This document shows, one piece after another, positions 1 through 6,258 of a stretch of 7,197 nucleotides of DNA. Both the position numbers and the translations under genes were made by a program. The notes beneath the pieces were generated by a model that did not search any database, was not told the DNA's origin, and saw only the letters and a program-made list of their open reading frames with translations. The number at the start of each line of letters is the position of its first letter. Position 1 is the first letter of the stretch. Source of the DNA: Methylovirgula sp. (GTDB taxonomy: Bacteria; Pseudomonadota; Alphaproteobacteria; Rhizobiales; Beijerinckiaceae); contig JASHVQ010000253.1 in the NCBI GenBank assembly GCA_030044485.1, positions 1-7,197 on the forward strand. Direction: 5' to 3'.

Positions 1-524
1 TCGTGATAGAAATCGATCGACGTATAGAGGATCGGACGCTTGCCATAGGCGCGTTGCATGGCGTCGAGGATGATATGGATTGTGGCAAGCGCCTCCTCGC
101 GCGGCACATGCTGCGGGCAGGTTAGCGACGCGGGGTTCCATTCCACATCGAGCACCGGCGGCAGCGCGCTCGGGTCGTCGGGAACGTTGGCGATGAACCA
201 TGCCGCCTGGTCTTCGGCGGGGCGGCACCAATAGGCGAAATGATAGGCGCCGCGCGGCACGCCGGCCTCCTTGGCCGCCTGCCAGTTTTCGAGGAACTTC
301 TCGTCGACGTAGTCGCCGCCCTCGGTCGCCTTGATCCAGGCGAATTTCACGCCCGATTCCCGCACCGCGTTCCAGTCGATGTCGCCCTGATATTTCGAGA
401 CGTCGATGCCGTGAATCTCGAAATCCTCGGGGCTCGGATAGACGTCGGGCATGCCGCCCGCGCAGCCGGCGAGCAGCAGCGCAGCGGCGAAGAGCGACAG
501 CAAAGCGCCGCGGAAAGTCCCCAT
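1..524 (-). CDS. GH25 lysozyme-like lipoprotein (partial, 3' end off window)
   Basis: Reading leftward from the ATG at 524-522, an open frame of 174 complete codons runs off the window edge without a stop. Residues 1-21 form a lipoprotein signal: a hydrophobic stretch ending in the lipobox L18-A19-G20-C21, so Cys21 should be lipidated; residue 22 is Ala rather than Asp, which would suit outer-membrane sorting if Lol rules apply. The mature part matches glycoside hydrolase family 25 (muramidases cleaving the N-acetylmuramic acid to N-acetylglucosamine bond of peptidoglycan): the strand GIDVSKYQG with Asp41, FAWIKATEG at 61-69, RGAYHFAY at 91-98, and the paired acidic motif VLDVE with Asp126 and Glu128, the expected catalytic carboxylates. 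YGKRPILYTS near 160-169 is also typical. It follows thrS on the same strand after a terminator-like hairpin, so it is probably transcribed separately. The ribosome binding site is weak (AGCGG). The family is clear; the substrate in the periplasm is inferred. Confidence 0.9.
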   Translation of the reverse strand, partial: MGTFRGALLSLFAAALLLAGCAGGMPDVYPSPEDFEIHGIDVSKYQGDIDWNAVRESGVKFAWIKATEGGDYVDEKFLENWQAAKEAGVPRGAYHFAYWCRPAEDQAAWFIANVPDDPSALPPVLDVEWNPASLTCPQHVPREEALATIHIILDAMQRAYGKRPILYTSIDFYH

Positions 525-580
525 GTCCGCTTGGACGCGATTTGGCGGAAGAAAGCGCAGACGTCGGATCATAGGGAGGA

Positions 581-611
581 TTTATCCGAAGCCGGGTAAG
601 GACTCGTTAAC
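581..611 (-). promoter_or_regulatory. Candidate promoter of the lysozyme gene with near-consensus CtrA box
   Basis: On the minus strand TTAACG (610-605) and GATAAA (586-581) are 18 bases apart, each matching 4 of 6 bases of the -35 and -10 consensus; transcription would start about 50 bases before the ATG at 524. Over the -35 lies GTAA-N7-TTAAC (596-611, plus strand), one mismatch from the CtrA consensus TTAA-N7-TTAA(C). Its spacer contains GACTC (601-605), a GANTC site of the CcrM methylase. CtrA and CcrM are the cell-cycle regulator and methylase of most alphaproteobacteria. The match is visible; function is inferred. Confidence 0.4.
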
Positions 612-641
612 AAGCTGAAAAGCCGCTGTCCATAAACGAAA

Positions 642-671
642 GCCGGCCGGCGCGCCGCCGCGCCGGCCGGC
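642..671 (-). terminator. Terminator-like hairpin after thrS
   Basis: A perfect 13-bp stem (642-654 pairs with 659-671) of pure G/C encloses the loop 655-658. It begins 25 bases after the thrS stop codon. On the minus strand it is followed by TTTCGTTTATG, a broken T-rich run. This is the strongest hairpin in the window and should end thrS transcription, separating it from the lysozyme gene. The sequence is nearly palindromic, so it could also act on the other strand. Confidence 0.7.
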
Positions 672-696
672 ATGATCGCGAGGAGTTTGACGAATT

Positions 697-2667
697 TCAG
701 CCGGCGGCCTCGAGCCTCGGAGGCTCGGGGCCTTGCAAGCGTTTGAGATCCGGCGGGGCCGCCTCGTCGGCGAGCGCGGCGAGCGCCGCCTCAAGACTCA
801 TCGTCGTCTGCCCGTCGGTGCCGAGGCGGCGAAGCGAAACGCTGCGCTCCGCCGCCTCGCGTTTGCCGACCACCATCAGCACCGGAACTTTGGCGAGCGA
901 ATGTTCGCGCACCTTATAGGTGATCTTCTCGTTGCGCAGATCGGCTTCGGCCTTGAGGCCCGCCGCTTGCGCCGCCGCCAAAACTTCGCGCGCGTAATCG
1001 TCGGCGTCTTGGGTAATCGTGGCGATCACGACCTGCAGCGGCGAAAGCCAGAGCGGCAGGTGGCCGGCGAAATGTTCGATCAAAATTCCGATGAACCGCT
1101 CGAGCGAGCCGAACATGGCGCGGTGGATCATTACCGGCGTCTTCTTCTCGCTGTCGGGGCCGATGTAAAAGGCGCCGAGCCGCCCCGGCATGTTGAAATC
1201 GACCTGCGTCGTGCCGCATTGCCACTCGCGCCCGATGGCATCGCGCAGCGTATATTCAAGCTTAGGCCCGTAGAAAGCGCCCTCGCCCGGGTTGATCGTG
1301 GCGCTGAAACCGCGTGCCTTGAGTTCGTCGACGACGCGCAGCAGCGCCGCCTCGGCCTTGTCCCAAGCCGCGTCGGAACCGACGCGCTTTTCCGGCCGTG
1401 TCGCCATTTTTATGATGATGTCGTCGAAGCCGAAATCCTTATAGATCGACAGGATCAGGTCGTTGATGCGCAGAGCCTCGCCCATGATCTGATCCTCGGT
1501 GCAGAAAATATGCGCGTCGTCCTGCGTGAAAGCGCGCACCCGTATGACGCCGTGCAGCGCGCCCGAAGGCTCGTAGCGATGCACGATGCCGAATTCGGAA
1601 ATCTTCAGCGGCAGGTCGCGATAGGATTTGAGGCCGTTCTTGAAGATCTGAACGTGACCGGGACAGTTCATCGGCTTCAAGGCGAAGACGCGCTCGTCCT
1701 CGGTCATGGTCGTGAACATGTTCTCGCGATAGGTCTGCCAGTGGCCGGACATTTCCCAGAGAGAGCGGTCCAGAACTTGCGGCGTGTTGACTTCGAGATA
1801 ATGGTCGGCCTGCTGGCGGCGGCGCATATAGGCGACGAGCGTCTGAAAGAGCGTCCAGCCCTTCGGATGCCAAAAAACCGTGCCCGGCCCCTCTTCCTGA
1901 AAATGGAATAGGTCCATCTCGCGACCCAGGCGGCGATGGTCGCGCCGCTCGGCTTCGGCGAGCCGATGCAGATAGGCGTCGAGCTCCGCCTTATTGGCGA
2001 AGGCCGTCGCATAGATCCGCTGCAGCATGGGCTTCGTCGAGTCGCCGCGCCAATAGGCGCCGGCAACCTTCATGAGTTTGAAGGCCGAGCCGATCTTGCC
2101 CGTCGAAGTCATATGCGGGCCGCGGCAGAGGTCGAGCCATTCGCCCTGCTTATAGATCCTGATTTCCTGGCCGGCCGGGATCGCGTCGACGAGCTCGACC
2201 TTGAAGGCCTCGCCTTGTTTTTCGAACCAGGATTTGGCTTCGTCGCGCGTCCAGATTTCCTTGGTGAACGGGCGGTCCTTGGCGATGATCTCGGCCATCT
2301 TCTTTTCGATTGCCGGAAAATCCTCGGGCGTGAACGGCTCGGCGCGGTAGAAGTCGTAGTAGAACCCGTTCTCGATCACCGGGCCGATCGTCACCTGCGT
2401 GCCGGGATAAAGCGTCTGCACAGCCTCGGCGAGCACATGCGCCGCGTCGTGACGGATCAATTCGAGGGCGCGCGGATTGTCGCGGTCGATGAATTCGATG
2501 TTCGCATCGCGCTCGATCGGATCGGAAAGATCGGCGAGCCTGCCGTCGACGAGCATGGCGACGGAACGCTTGGCGAGCGAAGGCGAGATGCTCTTGGCGA
2601 TTTCGACGCCGCGCGTGCCGGCCGCATATTGGCGCGATGCGCCGTCCGGAAATGTGATGGAAATCAT
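697..2667 (-). CDS. thrS: Threonyl-tRNA synthetase
   Basis: This class II aminoacyl-tRNA synthetase charges tRNA-Thr with threonine in the cytoplasm. The 656-residue product has the full bacterial architecture: TGS domain at 1-61; editing domain with H73-x3-H77 and C181-x3-H185, which hydrolyse mischarged Ser-tRNA-Thr; catalytic core with the FWHPKGW region near 265-271, motif 2 around 357-378 and motif 3 near 514-530; and the anticodon-binding domain from about 545 to 620. The three zinc ligands are C335 (MNCPGH), H386 (DDAHIF) and H515 (MIHRAMFGS). The ATG at 2667 is chosen because AAGGAG lies 5 bases before it (2673-2678) and the protein then begins MISITFPDG, as expected for the TGS domain; the frame also allows a GTG at 2685, which would lie upstream of that ribosome binding site. 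It follows mop by 61 bases and may be cotranscribed with it. A hairpin just upstream may be an autoregulatory operator. Confidence 0.98.
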   Translation of the reverse strand: MISITFPDGASRQYAAGTRGVEIAKSISPSLAKRSVAMLVDGRLADLSDPIERDANIEFIDRDNPRALELIRHDAAHVLAEAVQTLYPGTQVTIGPVIENGFYYDFYRAEPFTPEDFPAIEKKMAEIIAKDRPFTKEIWTRDEAKSWFEKQGEAFKVELVDAIPAGQEIRIYKQGEWLDLCRGPHMTSTGKIGSAFKLMKVAGAYWRGDSTKPMLQRIYATAFANKAELDAYLHRLAEAERRDHRRLGREMDLFHFQEEGPGTVFWHPKGWTLFQTLVAYMRRRQQADHYLEVNTPQVLDRSLWEMSGHWQTYRENMFTTMTEDERVFALKPMNCPGHVQIFKNGLKSYRDLPLKISEFGIVHRYEPSGALHGVIRVRAFTQDDAHIFCTEDQIMGEALRINDLILSIYKDFGFDDIIIKMATRPEKRVGSDAAWDKAEAALLRVVDELKARGFSATINPGEGAFYGPKLEYTLRDAIGREWQCGTTQVDFNMPGRLGAFYIGPDSEKKTPVMIHRAMFGSLERFIGILIEHFAGHLPLWLSPLQVVIATITQDADDYAREVLAAAQAAGLKAEADLRNEKITYKVREHSLAKVPVLMVVGKREAAERSVSLRRLGTDGQTTMSLEAALAALADEAAPPDLKRLQGPEPPRLEAAG

Positions 2668-2686
2668 CGTCGCTCCTTGGCTCACT

Positions 2687-2704
2687 CGCCGATACCAATC
2701 GGCG
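2687..2704 (-). promoter_or_regulatory. Hairpin upstream of thrS, possible ThrRS operator (anticodon mimic)
   Basis: On the minus strand CGCCGAT-TGGT-ATCGGCG is a perfect 7-bp stem with a 4-base loop, at -37 to -20 relative to the thrS ATG and 8 bases upstream of the AAGGAG ribosome binding site. Opening the apical A-U and U-A pairs exposes UUGGUA, with GGU, the anticodon of tRNA-Thr(GGU), at its centre. In E. coli, ThrRS represses its own translation by binding an anticodon-like stem-loop at a comparable place in the thrS leader. The alternative is a terminator or spacer element after mop, but no T-run follows. Confidence 0.45.
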
Positions 2705-2728
2705 TAAGCGCGAGAACCTTTTCGCCGC

Positions 2729-2938
2729 CTAATCGACGGCGATCATCACGTCGGACGCTTTGATCAGCGCATGAACCGTCATGCCCTTTTCAAGCTTCAA
2801 GTCGTCGACCGCCTCGTTGGTGATCGAAGCGGTCAGAACCACGCCGCCGGCGATCTCGACATGCACATTGGCGGTCGTAACCCCCTTTTTCACGTCGAGA
2901 ACTTTGCCTTTGATGAAATTGCGTCCGGAAATTTTCAT
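2729..2938 (-). CDS. mop: Mop-type molybdate-binding protein (molbindin)
   Basis: This 69-residue protein is a single Mop (TOBE-like) domain, a small beta-barrel that binds molybdate or tungstate oxyanions between subunits, usually as a hexamer, and is thought to store or buffer molybdate in the cytoplasm. The family signature is clear: [10 protein letters not shown] at 4-13, [17 protein letters not shown] at 31-47 and the closing strand [14 protein letters not shown] at 56-69. The length equals that of stand-alone molbindins, so it is not a fragment of ModC or ModE. The start is at the ATG 2938-2936; its ribosome binding site is poor (AGGG about 10 bases upstream). No modABC transporter or molybdoenzyme lies in the window. 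It sits upstream of thrS on the same strand and diverges from the oxalate decarboxylase gene across a 247-bp region. Family assignment is firm; the partner enzyme is unknown. Confidence 0.93.
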   Translation of the reverse strand: MKISGRNFIKGKVLDVKKGVTTANVHVEIAGGVVLTASITNEAVDDLKLEKGMTVHALIKASDVMIAVD

Positions 2939-2990
2939 CCCCAGGCCCTGGCGGCGGATCGATGCCTAATATACCGTAGTTTCAGACCAT

Positions 2991-3030
2991 TGATATAGGC
3001 GCGCCGCCGCTGATATAGGCGCGCCGCCGC
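2991..3030. repeat. Perfect 20-bp tandem direct repeat
   Basis: TGATATAGGCGCGCCGCCGC occurs twice, head to tail, at 2991-3010 and 3011-3030 with no mismatch. Each unit has an AT-rich head (TGATATA) and a GC-rich tail. The 20-bp period places the two AT-rich heads about two helical turns apart, on the same DNA face. It lies between the divergent mop and oxdC genes, starting 53 bases upstream of the mop start codon. It may be a paired protein-binding site or a recent slippage duplication. Confidence 0.85.
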
Positions 3031-3135
3031 GGATTTTCGCGAGGATTCCACCGGGTTTTCGAATAGCCGATTAAATATTGACGCGGGCGCCTCGGAACGA
3101 CCGGGGACGGACGGCAACGAGCGCCTTTCCTTTTT

Positions 3136-3147
3136 CGAGGTGCCTCG
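3136..3147. promoter_or_regulatory. Small dyad upstream of oxdC
   Basis: CGAGG-TG-CCTCG is a perfect 5-bp inverted repeat 38 bases before the oxdC ATG. Part of it belongs to GTGCCTCGGAA (3140-3150), which recurs with one mismatch as GCGCCTCGGAA at 3087-3097, 53 bases upstream. TTGACG at 3078-3083 resembles a -35 hexamer but has no AT-rich -10 at the right distance. The oxdC promoter is probably in this stretch, but I cannot place it. Confidence 0.25.
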
Positions 3148-3185
3148 GAATTGCGCCTCAAGCCGATCGCGAGGAGGAAAAGCCC

Positions 3186-4340
3186 ATGGCAACGCAAAAT
3201 GACGACGACGATCCGCAACCGATCCGCGGCGATCGGGGCGCCTCGATTCTCGGCCCGCAAAACGTCCCGCTGCAGCGCGAGAATCCCGATCAGCTCGCCT
3301 CGCCCTATACCGACTCCGGAACCATACCGAACCTAAAGTTTTCGTTCGCCACGGCGCGCAATCGCCTTCTTAACGGCGGCTGGGCGCGCGAAGTGACGGT
3401 GCGCGAACTGCCCATCGCGACCGAACTCGCGGGCGTCAACATGCGCCTGAAGCCAGGCGGCATTCGCGAGATGCACTGGCACAAGGAGGCGGAATGGGCC
3501 TATATGCTCGCCGGGCGCGCCCGCATCACCGCCGTCGACGAAGAGGGGCGCACGTTCATCGACGATGTCGGCGTCGGCGACCTTTGGAATTTCCCTTCAG
3601 TCATCCCGCATTCGATCCAAGGCTTGGAGGAAGGCTGCGAGTTTCTGCTGGTCTTCGACAACGGCAGTTTCTCGGAGAATGAGACTTTTCTGATCACCGA
3701 TCTATTCGCGCACACGCCGCGCGACGTGTTGGCCAAGAATTTCGGCGTCCCGCAGCAGGCGTTCGCTCGCATTCCTCTCGATTACGAGCATGAGCGGTAT
3801 ATCTTCTCCGGACAGGTGCCGGGGCCGATGAAGACGGACATCGTTCGATCCGCCGCGGGCATCGTTCCCCATAACTTCAGCCATAGGATGATGGCACAAG
3901 AGCCGATCATCGCCGACGGCGGCTGGGTCAGGATCACCGACTCGACGAATTTCCCGGCGGCGAGCACGATCGCCGCGGCCTTGGTCAATGTCGAACCGGG
4001 CGCGATGCGGGAATTGCACTGGCACGCAGCCGACGAGTGGCAATATTATATTTCTGGGCAGGCGCGCATGACCGTGTTCGCTTCGGGCGGCAAAGCCCGA
4101 ACCTTCAATTACCAGGCCGGAGACGTAGGCTACATACCGCACGGCATGTCTCACTACGTCGAGAACATCGGCGACGCGCCGCTTCTCTACCTCGAAATGT
4201 TTCGCAGTGCCCGGTTCATGGACGTGTCGCTCAACCAGTGGATGGCGCTAACTCCGCCGGAACTCGTCAAGGCGCATTTGGATCTCGATGCCGCGACTCT
4301 GGCGGCGCTGCGCAAAGACAAGCCCATCGTCGTAAGGTAA
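3186..4340 (+). CDS. oxdC: Oxalate decarboxylase (bicupin, manganese enzyme)
   Basis: This 384-residue protein closely resembles Bacillus subtilis OxdC (385 residues), which converts oxalate to formate and CO2 using manganese. Two cupin domains are visible. In the first, the metal ligands are H97, H99, E103 and H142, with R94 as the conserved substrate-site arginine. In the second they are H278, H280, E284 and H323, with the conserved E337. The active-site lid reads S163-E164-N165-E166; E164 corresponds to the glutamate needed for decarboxylase rather than oxidase activity, but the fourth lid residue is Glu where B. subtilis has Ser. No signal peptide or Tat motif is seen, so it should be cytosolic. 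The ATG at 3186 is preceded by GAGGAGGAAA at 5 bases spacing and gives the family's usual N-terminus (QPIRGDRGA at 11-19); an upstream in-frame start at 3078 lacks support. It diverges from mop and converges with the VOC gene. Confidence 0.96.
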   Translation: MATQNDDDDPQPIRGDRGASILGPQNVPLQRENPDQLASPYTDSGTIPNLKFSFATARNRLLNGGWAREVTVRELPIATELAGVNMRLKPGGIREMHWHKEAEWAYMLAGRARITAVDEEGRTFIDDVGVGDLWNFPSVIPHSIQGLEEGCEFLLVFDNGSFSENETFLITDLFAHTPRDVLAKNFGVPQQAFARIPLDYEHERYIFSGQVPGPMKTDIVRSAAGIVPHNFSHRMMAQEPIIADGGWVRITDSTNFPAASTIAAALVNVEPGAMRELHWHAADEWQYYISGQARMTVFASGGKARTFNYQAGDVGYIPHGMSHYVENIGDAPLLYLEMFRSARFMDVSLNQWMALTPPELVKAHLDLDAATLAALRKDKPIVVR

Positions 4341-4370
4341 CTCGGGGCGGCCGATGCGGATTCCTCCTGC

Positions 4371-4405
4371 GCGACCTCAGGTCGCTGGATGCGGGATCGC
4401 TCCAG
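4371..4405. terminator. Two adjacent small hairpins between convergent genes
   Basis: Between the stops of oxdC (4340) and the VOC gene (4428) lie GCGACC-TCA-GGTCGC (4371-4385) and, overlapping its last base, CTGGA-T-GCG-GGAT-CGC-TCCAG (4385-4405). They could end transcription from both sides. Neither is followed by a T-run on either strand, so they are at best weak or Rho-assisted terminators. Confidence 0.3.
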
Positions 4406-4427
4406 ATGCTTGCGGGCGGTGTGCCGC

Positions 4428-4883
4428 TTAGCCGTAAGTAACGCCCGGGTTGCTTTGCCCGACTTCTATAATGTAGCCATCGGGATCGCGAATGTAGCAG
4501 CGCGTCTCGCCGTACTTGGGCTTTGGCTCGGTGATGAACTCGGCTCCCCGGCTTCGCCATAGTTTGTAGCACGCTTGAATATCGGCGACGCGGATATTCA
4601 TGAAGCTGCTGACTTTATCGGGGTCGGGCGGGACGCTGAGTATTACCGTCGGTTTGTCGGGCGTCGGACCGCCTCCGGGGTTGACGATGAGCCACGTGTT
4701 GGCGATCTGGAGGTAGCCCGGCGCGCCGCTCTTGTCGCCTCTGCTCTCGATACGACCTCCGAAGACCTTTTCGTAAAATCGAAGCGATCGCTCAACGTCG
4801 GCGACGGTCAGAAAGTGGGCGACGGTAAATCCCTCCTTCGGCGGCATATGATAGGTTTTCTTGTCAACTTCTACTTGGCTCAT
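4428..4883 (-). CDS. VOC (glyoxalase/bleomycin-resistance) superfamily protein
   Basis: This 151-residue protein has the double beta-alpha-beta-beta-beta pattern of the vicinal oxygen chelate superfamily. The first module covers about 20-85 (VAHFLTVADVERSLRFYEKV at 21-40), the second about 93-143 (MNIRVADI at 95-102, then the characteristic RDPDGYIIEVGQ at 132-143). Of the usual metal-site positions, H23 and E140 are present, but the start of the second module has N96 where glyoxalase-like members often have His, so metal binding and enzyme activity are uncertain. The superfamily includes lyases, dioxygenases and drug-binding proteins, and I cannot choose among them. The ATG at 4883 is preferred because GGAG lies 6 bases upstream; a TTG at 4895 would overlap that site. 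It converges with oxdC and lies downstream of tRNA-Pro. A functional link to oxalate metabolism is not supported by anything visible. Confidence 0.88.
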   Translation of the reverse strand: MSQVEVDKKTYHMPPKEGFTVAHFLTVADVERSLRFYEKVFGGRIESRGDKSGAPGYLQIANTWLIVNPGGGPTPDKPTVILSVPPDPDKVSSFMNIRVADIQACYKLWRSRGAEFITEPKPKYGETRCYIRDPDGYIIEVGQSNPGVTYG

Positions 4884-4897
4884 GGGCGACTCCAATT

Positions 4898-4922
4898 CGG
4901 ATATGGCCGTTTGCCGGATATG
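4898..4922. repeat. Short direct repeat upstream of the VOC gene
   Basis: CGGATATG occurs at 4898-4905 and again at 4915-4922, a 17-bp period, within 40 bases upstream of the VOC start codon. It could be a paired operator half-site, but eight-base repeats also arise by chance and no matching promoter was found. Confidence 0.3.
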
Positions 4923-4924
4923 TC

Positions 4925-4942
4925 GGCCTTTCGTGAAAGGCG
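4925..4942 (-). terminator. Hairpin between tRNA-Pro and the VOC gene
   Basis: GCCTTT-CGTG-AAAGGC (4926-4941) forms a 6-bp stem, or 7 bp with a 2-base loop. It lies 53 bases after the 3' end of the tRNA and may end the tRNA transcript. No T-run follows on the minus strand, so the call is tentative. Confidence 0.3.
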
Positions 4943-4994
4943 CCGGTCAGCTAGGATCGTCTGTCGTCGAAATTGTTTTATTGTTTTTCTTTCT

Positions 4995-5072
4995 TGGTCG
5001 GAGTGGCGGGATTCGAACCCACGACCCCTAGTCCCCCAGACTAGTGCGCTAACCGGGCTGCGCTACACTCCG
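4995..5072 (-). tRNA. tRNA-Pro (anticodon GGG)
   Basis: The reverse strand folds as a complete 78-nt cloverleaf: acceptor CGGAGTG paired with CACTCCG, D-stem GCGC/GCGC, anticodon stem CTAGT/ACTAG with loop CTGGGGG, a 5-base variable region, T-stem GTGGG/CCCGC with loop TTCGAAT, then discriminator A and an encoded CCA. The anticodon GGG (5035-5037) reads CCC proline codons, and wobble may allow CCU. It lies just downstream of the MerR-type gene on the same strand but has its own promoter. tRNA genes with conserved 3' ends often serve as integration sites; no second copy of its 3' end is present in the window. Confidence 0.98.
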
Positions 5073-5081
5073 ATGTCGGTC

Positions 5082-5110
5082 CTTATAGAGAAAGGCCTTC
5101 GCCGCCGCAA
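5082..5110 (-). promoter_or_regulatory. Promoter of tRNA-Pro
   Basis: On the minus strand TTGCGG (5110-5105) and TATAAG (5087-5082) are separated by exactly 17 bases. The -10 matches the sigma-70 consensus at 5 of 6 positions; the -35 keeps the key TTG. Transcription would begin near 5075, about 3 bases before the mature tRNA 5' end. Confidence 0.6.
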
Positions 5111-5119
5111 CGCGAGCGG

Positions 5120-5599
5120 CTAGGCGGCGCGCGCCGCGCCCAGCAATCTCTCGCATTCGCCGAGTTCGATCAGAAGCCGTTCGAGAACCCGATATCCGGC
5201 CGAGCCGGCCGCGTCGCGCGAACTGTCCGGGCCGAGCTCGTTTTCAGCCGCGCGGTAAGGATCTTCGCCGTCGGGATCCAAGGCGTCGTACAGCGCCGCG
5301 GCCGCCGCGGCGCCGTTGGTCGCCGCCGGCTGACGCCACGTTGCGACGACGCCGCGCGCCCCTTGCTCCTTCAAGATCTTTTGCACGCCCTTGATCGTGT
5401 AGCCTTCGCCATAAAGAAGCTGCCTTATGGCGCGCAACAGTTCGATGTCTTCGCGCCGATAATAGCGGCGGCCGCCGCCTCTTTTCAGCGGTTTGATCTG
5501 GACGAAACGCGTCTCCCAGAAGCGCAGCACATGTTGCGGCAGATCGAGATCCTGCGCGACTTCGCTGATCGTTCTGAATGCGTCGGCCGTCTTTTCCAT
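5120..5599 (-). CDS. MerR-family transcriptional regulator
   Basis: This 159-residue protein starts with a MerR-type winged helix-turn-helix: [22 protein letters not shown] at 8-29 is the recognition region, followed by the wing ([20 protein letters not shown], 36-55) and a further helical part to about 77. An Ala/Gly-rich linker (about 80-130) leads to a C-terminal helix (134-157) that probably dimerises. No cluster of Cys or His residues suggests metal sensing; the only Cys is near the C-terminus. Family members bind dyads inside long promoter spacers and distort the DNA. It lies between ihfA and tRNA-Pro, a placement common in alphaproteobacteria, where its targets are poorly known. The ATG at 5599 has a weak ribosome binding site. 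A 9-7-9 inverted repeat ends 22 bases upstream of the start codon and could be its own operator. Confidence 0.93.
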   Translation of the reverse strand: MEKTADAFRTISEVAQDLDLPQHVLRFWETRFVQIKPLKRGGGRRYYRREDIELLRAIRQLLYGEGYTIKGVQKILKEQGARGVVATWRQPAATNGAAAAAALYDALDPDGEDPYRAAENELGPDSSRDAAGSAGYRVLERLLIELGECERLLGAARAA

Positions 5600-5620
5600 G
5601 TTCTTGCGCGCCCCCCGCTG

Positions 5621-5645
5621 AAAGATTCGAGGACTGCGAATCTTT
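5621..5645. promoter_or_regulatory. 9-7-9 inverted repeat upstream of the MerR-type gene
   Basis: AAAGATTCG (5621-5629) and CGAATCTTT (5637-5645) form a perfect 9-bp dyad around a 7-base centre, 22 bases before the regulator's start codon. Its size fits the dyads bound by MerR-family dimers, so autoregulation is plausible. It could instead be a hairpin in the leader RNA. Confidence 0.5.
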
Positions 5646-5671
5646 GCGCGATGAATTTAAATCAGGATACG

Positions 5672-5688
5672 GGCCGATGGAATCGGCC
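5672..5688 (-). terminator. Hairpin downstream of ihfA
   Basis: GGCCGAT-GGA-ATCGGCC is a perfect 7-bp stem with a 3-base loop, about 80 bases after the ihfA stop. On the minus strand it is followed by CGTATCCTGATTTAAATT, only loosely T-rich. It may end the ihfA transcript before the MerR-type gene. A smaller 5-bp hairpin lies nearby at 5713-5726. Confidence 0.35.
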
Positions 5689-5768
5689 TGCGTGACATTT
5701 GCGCTCGATTATGAGCTCGCAAGCTCGCCGCAACTCACACATCGCACCGGCTGCCGCCGCGTCTAAGC

Positions 5769-6161
5769 TCAGCTTCCGCTGCGTCCGGCACGTTGGCCGT
5801 TGATCCGCGCTTTCAGAAGATTCGAGGATTTAAAGACGAGCACGCGGCGTTCCTTGATCGGAACTTCCACGCCCGTCTTGGGGTTGCGGCCGACGCGCTG
5901 TCCTTTGTGGCGCACGCTGAACGACCCAAAGGAAGAAAGCCGCACCGATTCTCCGGCCACGAGCTTCTTGGTCATCTCGTCCAAGACCATTTCGACCAAA
6001 GCCGCCGATTCTTTTCGCGAGAGCCCGACCTGCTGATAGACCGCCTCGGCGAGATTGACCCGGGTGACCGTATGTAAGCCATGGGGCTTGGAATTGCCCG
6101 AATTGCCCCCGGACGCCGGTCCCGGCGTGTCGCTCCTTGCCGACAACTCGCTTTTCGCCAT
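5769..6161 (-). CDS. ihfA: Integration host factor, alpha subunit
   Basis: IHF-alpha pairs with IHF-beta to bend DNA sharply at specific sites, affecting replication, recombination and transcription. The 130-residue product contains a typical HU/IHF domain from about 33 to 120: [20 protein letters not shown] at 33-52, the [10 protein letters not shown] region at 75-84 and the DNA-inserting arm GRNPKTG at 91-97, whose tip holds the intercalating Pro94. IHF-alpha is usually about 100 residues; here an extra 32 residues rich in Ser, Gly, Pro and Asn precede the domain. No ATG or GTG codon occurs between residue 1 and the domain, so the extension is probably real; a TTG at codon 6 would shorten it only slightly. 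The start at 6161 has a weak ribosome binding site (GAG, 7 bases upstream). It follows fabH and precedes a MerR-type gene, a common alphaproteobacterial arrangement. Confidence 0.95.
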   Translation of the reverse strand: MAKSELSARSDTPGPASGGNSGNSKPHGLHTVTRVNLAEAVYQQVGLSRKESAALVEMVLDEMTKKLVAGESVRLSSFGSFSVRHKGQRVGRNPKTGVEVPIKERRVLVFKSSNLLKARINGQRAGRSGS

Positions 6162-6212
6162 TTTTCAACTCGGTGCGTGTCAAACGCCAACTTCCCGGAT
6201 CCGCGCCCAGCC

Positions 6213-6232
6213 AAGCGGAATAGTTACCGCTT
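6213..6232 (-). promoter_or_regulatory. Leader hairpin upstream of ihfA
   Basis: AAGCGG-AATAGTTA-CCGCTT is a 6-bp stem with an 8-base loop, about 50 bases before the ihfA start codon. It may shape the ihfA leader RNA or be an operator. No regulator can be named. Confidence 0.3.
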
Positions 6233-6258
6233 CGCGTTTGCGCAGCGCGATCGACGGG

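Noticed and set aside
240..599. 119-codon plus-strand open frame
   Set aside because: It is opposite the lysozyme gene, whose motifs are clear on the other strand.
733..1911. Long open frame of 392 codons on the plus strand, opposite thrS
   Set aside because: It is antisense to a fully conserved thrS; GC-rich codon bias leaves the opposite strand open. The translation resembles no family I recognise.
2668..2685. GTG start for thrS six codons upstream
   Set aside because: The AAGGAG ribosome site lies downstream of it and fits the ATG at 2667.
1936..2763. 275-codon open frame on the plus strand, opposite thrS and the end of mop
   Set aside because: Same cause: it mirrors the coding bias of two real genes and has no recognisable domain.
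2958..2980. ModE-type molybdate operator (Mo-box) upstream of mop
   Set aside because: ATCG and TATA fragments are present, but no symmetric Mo-box with correct spacing could be built.
3094..3119. GGAAC at 3094-3098 as the -35 of an EcfG stress promoter for oxdC
   Set aside because: No CGTT element occurs 16-17 bases downstream; the position holds CAACG.
3078..3185. 36-residue N-terminal extension of OxdC
   Set aside because: The family N-terminus and a strong ribosome binding site both support the ATG at 3186; the extension resembles no part of OxdC.
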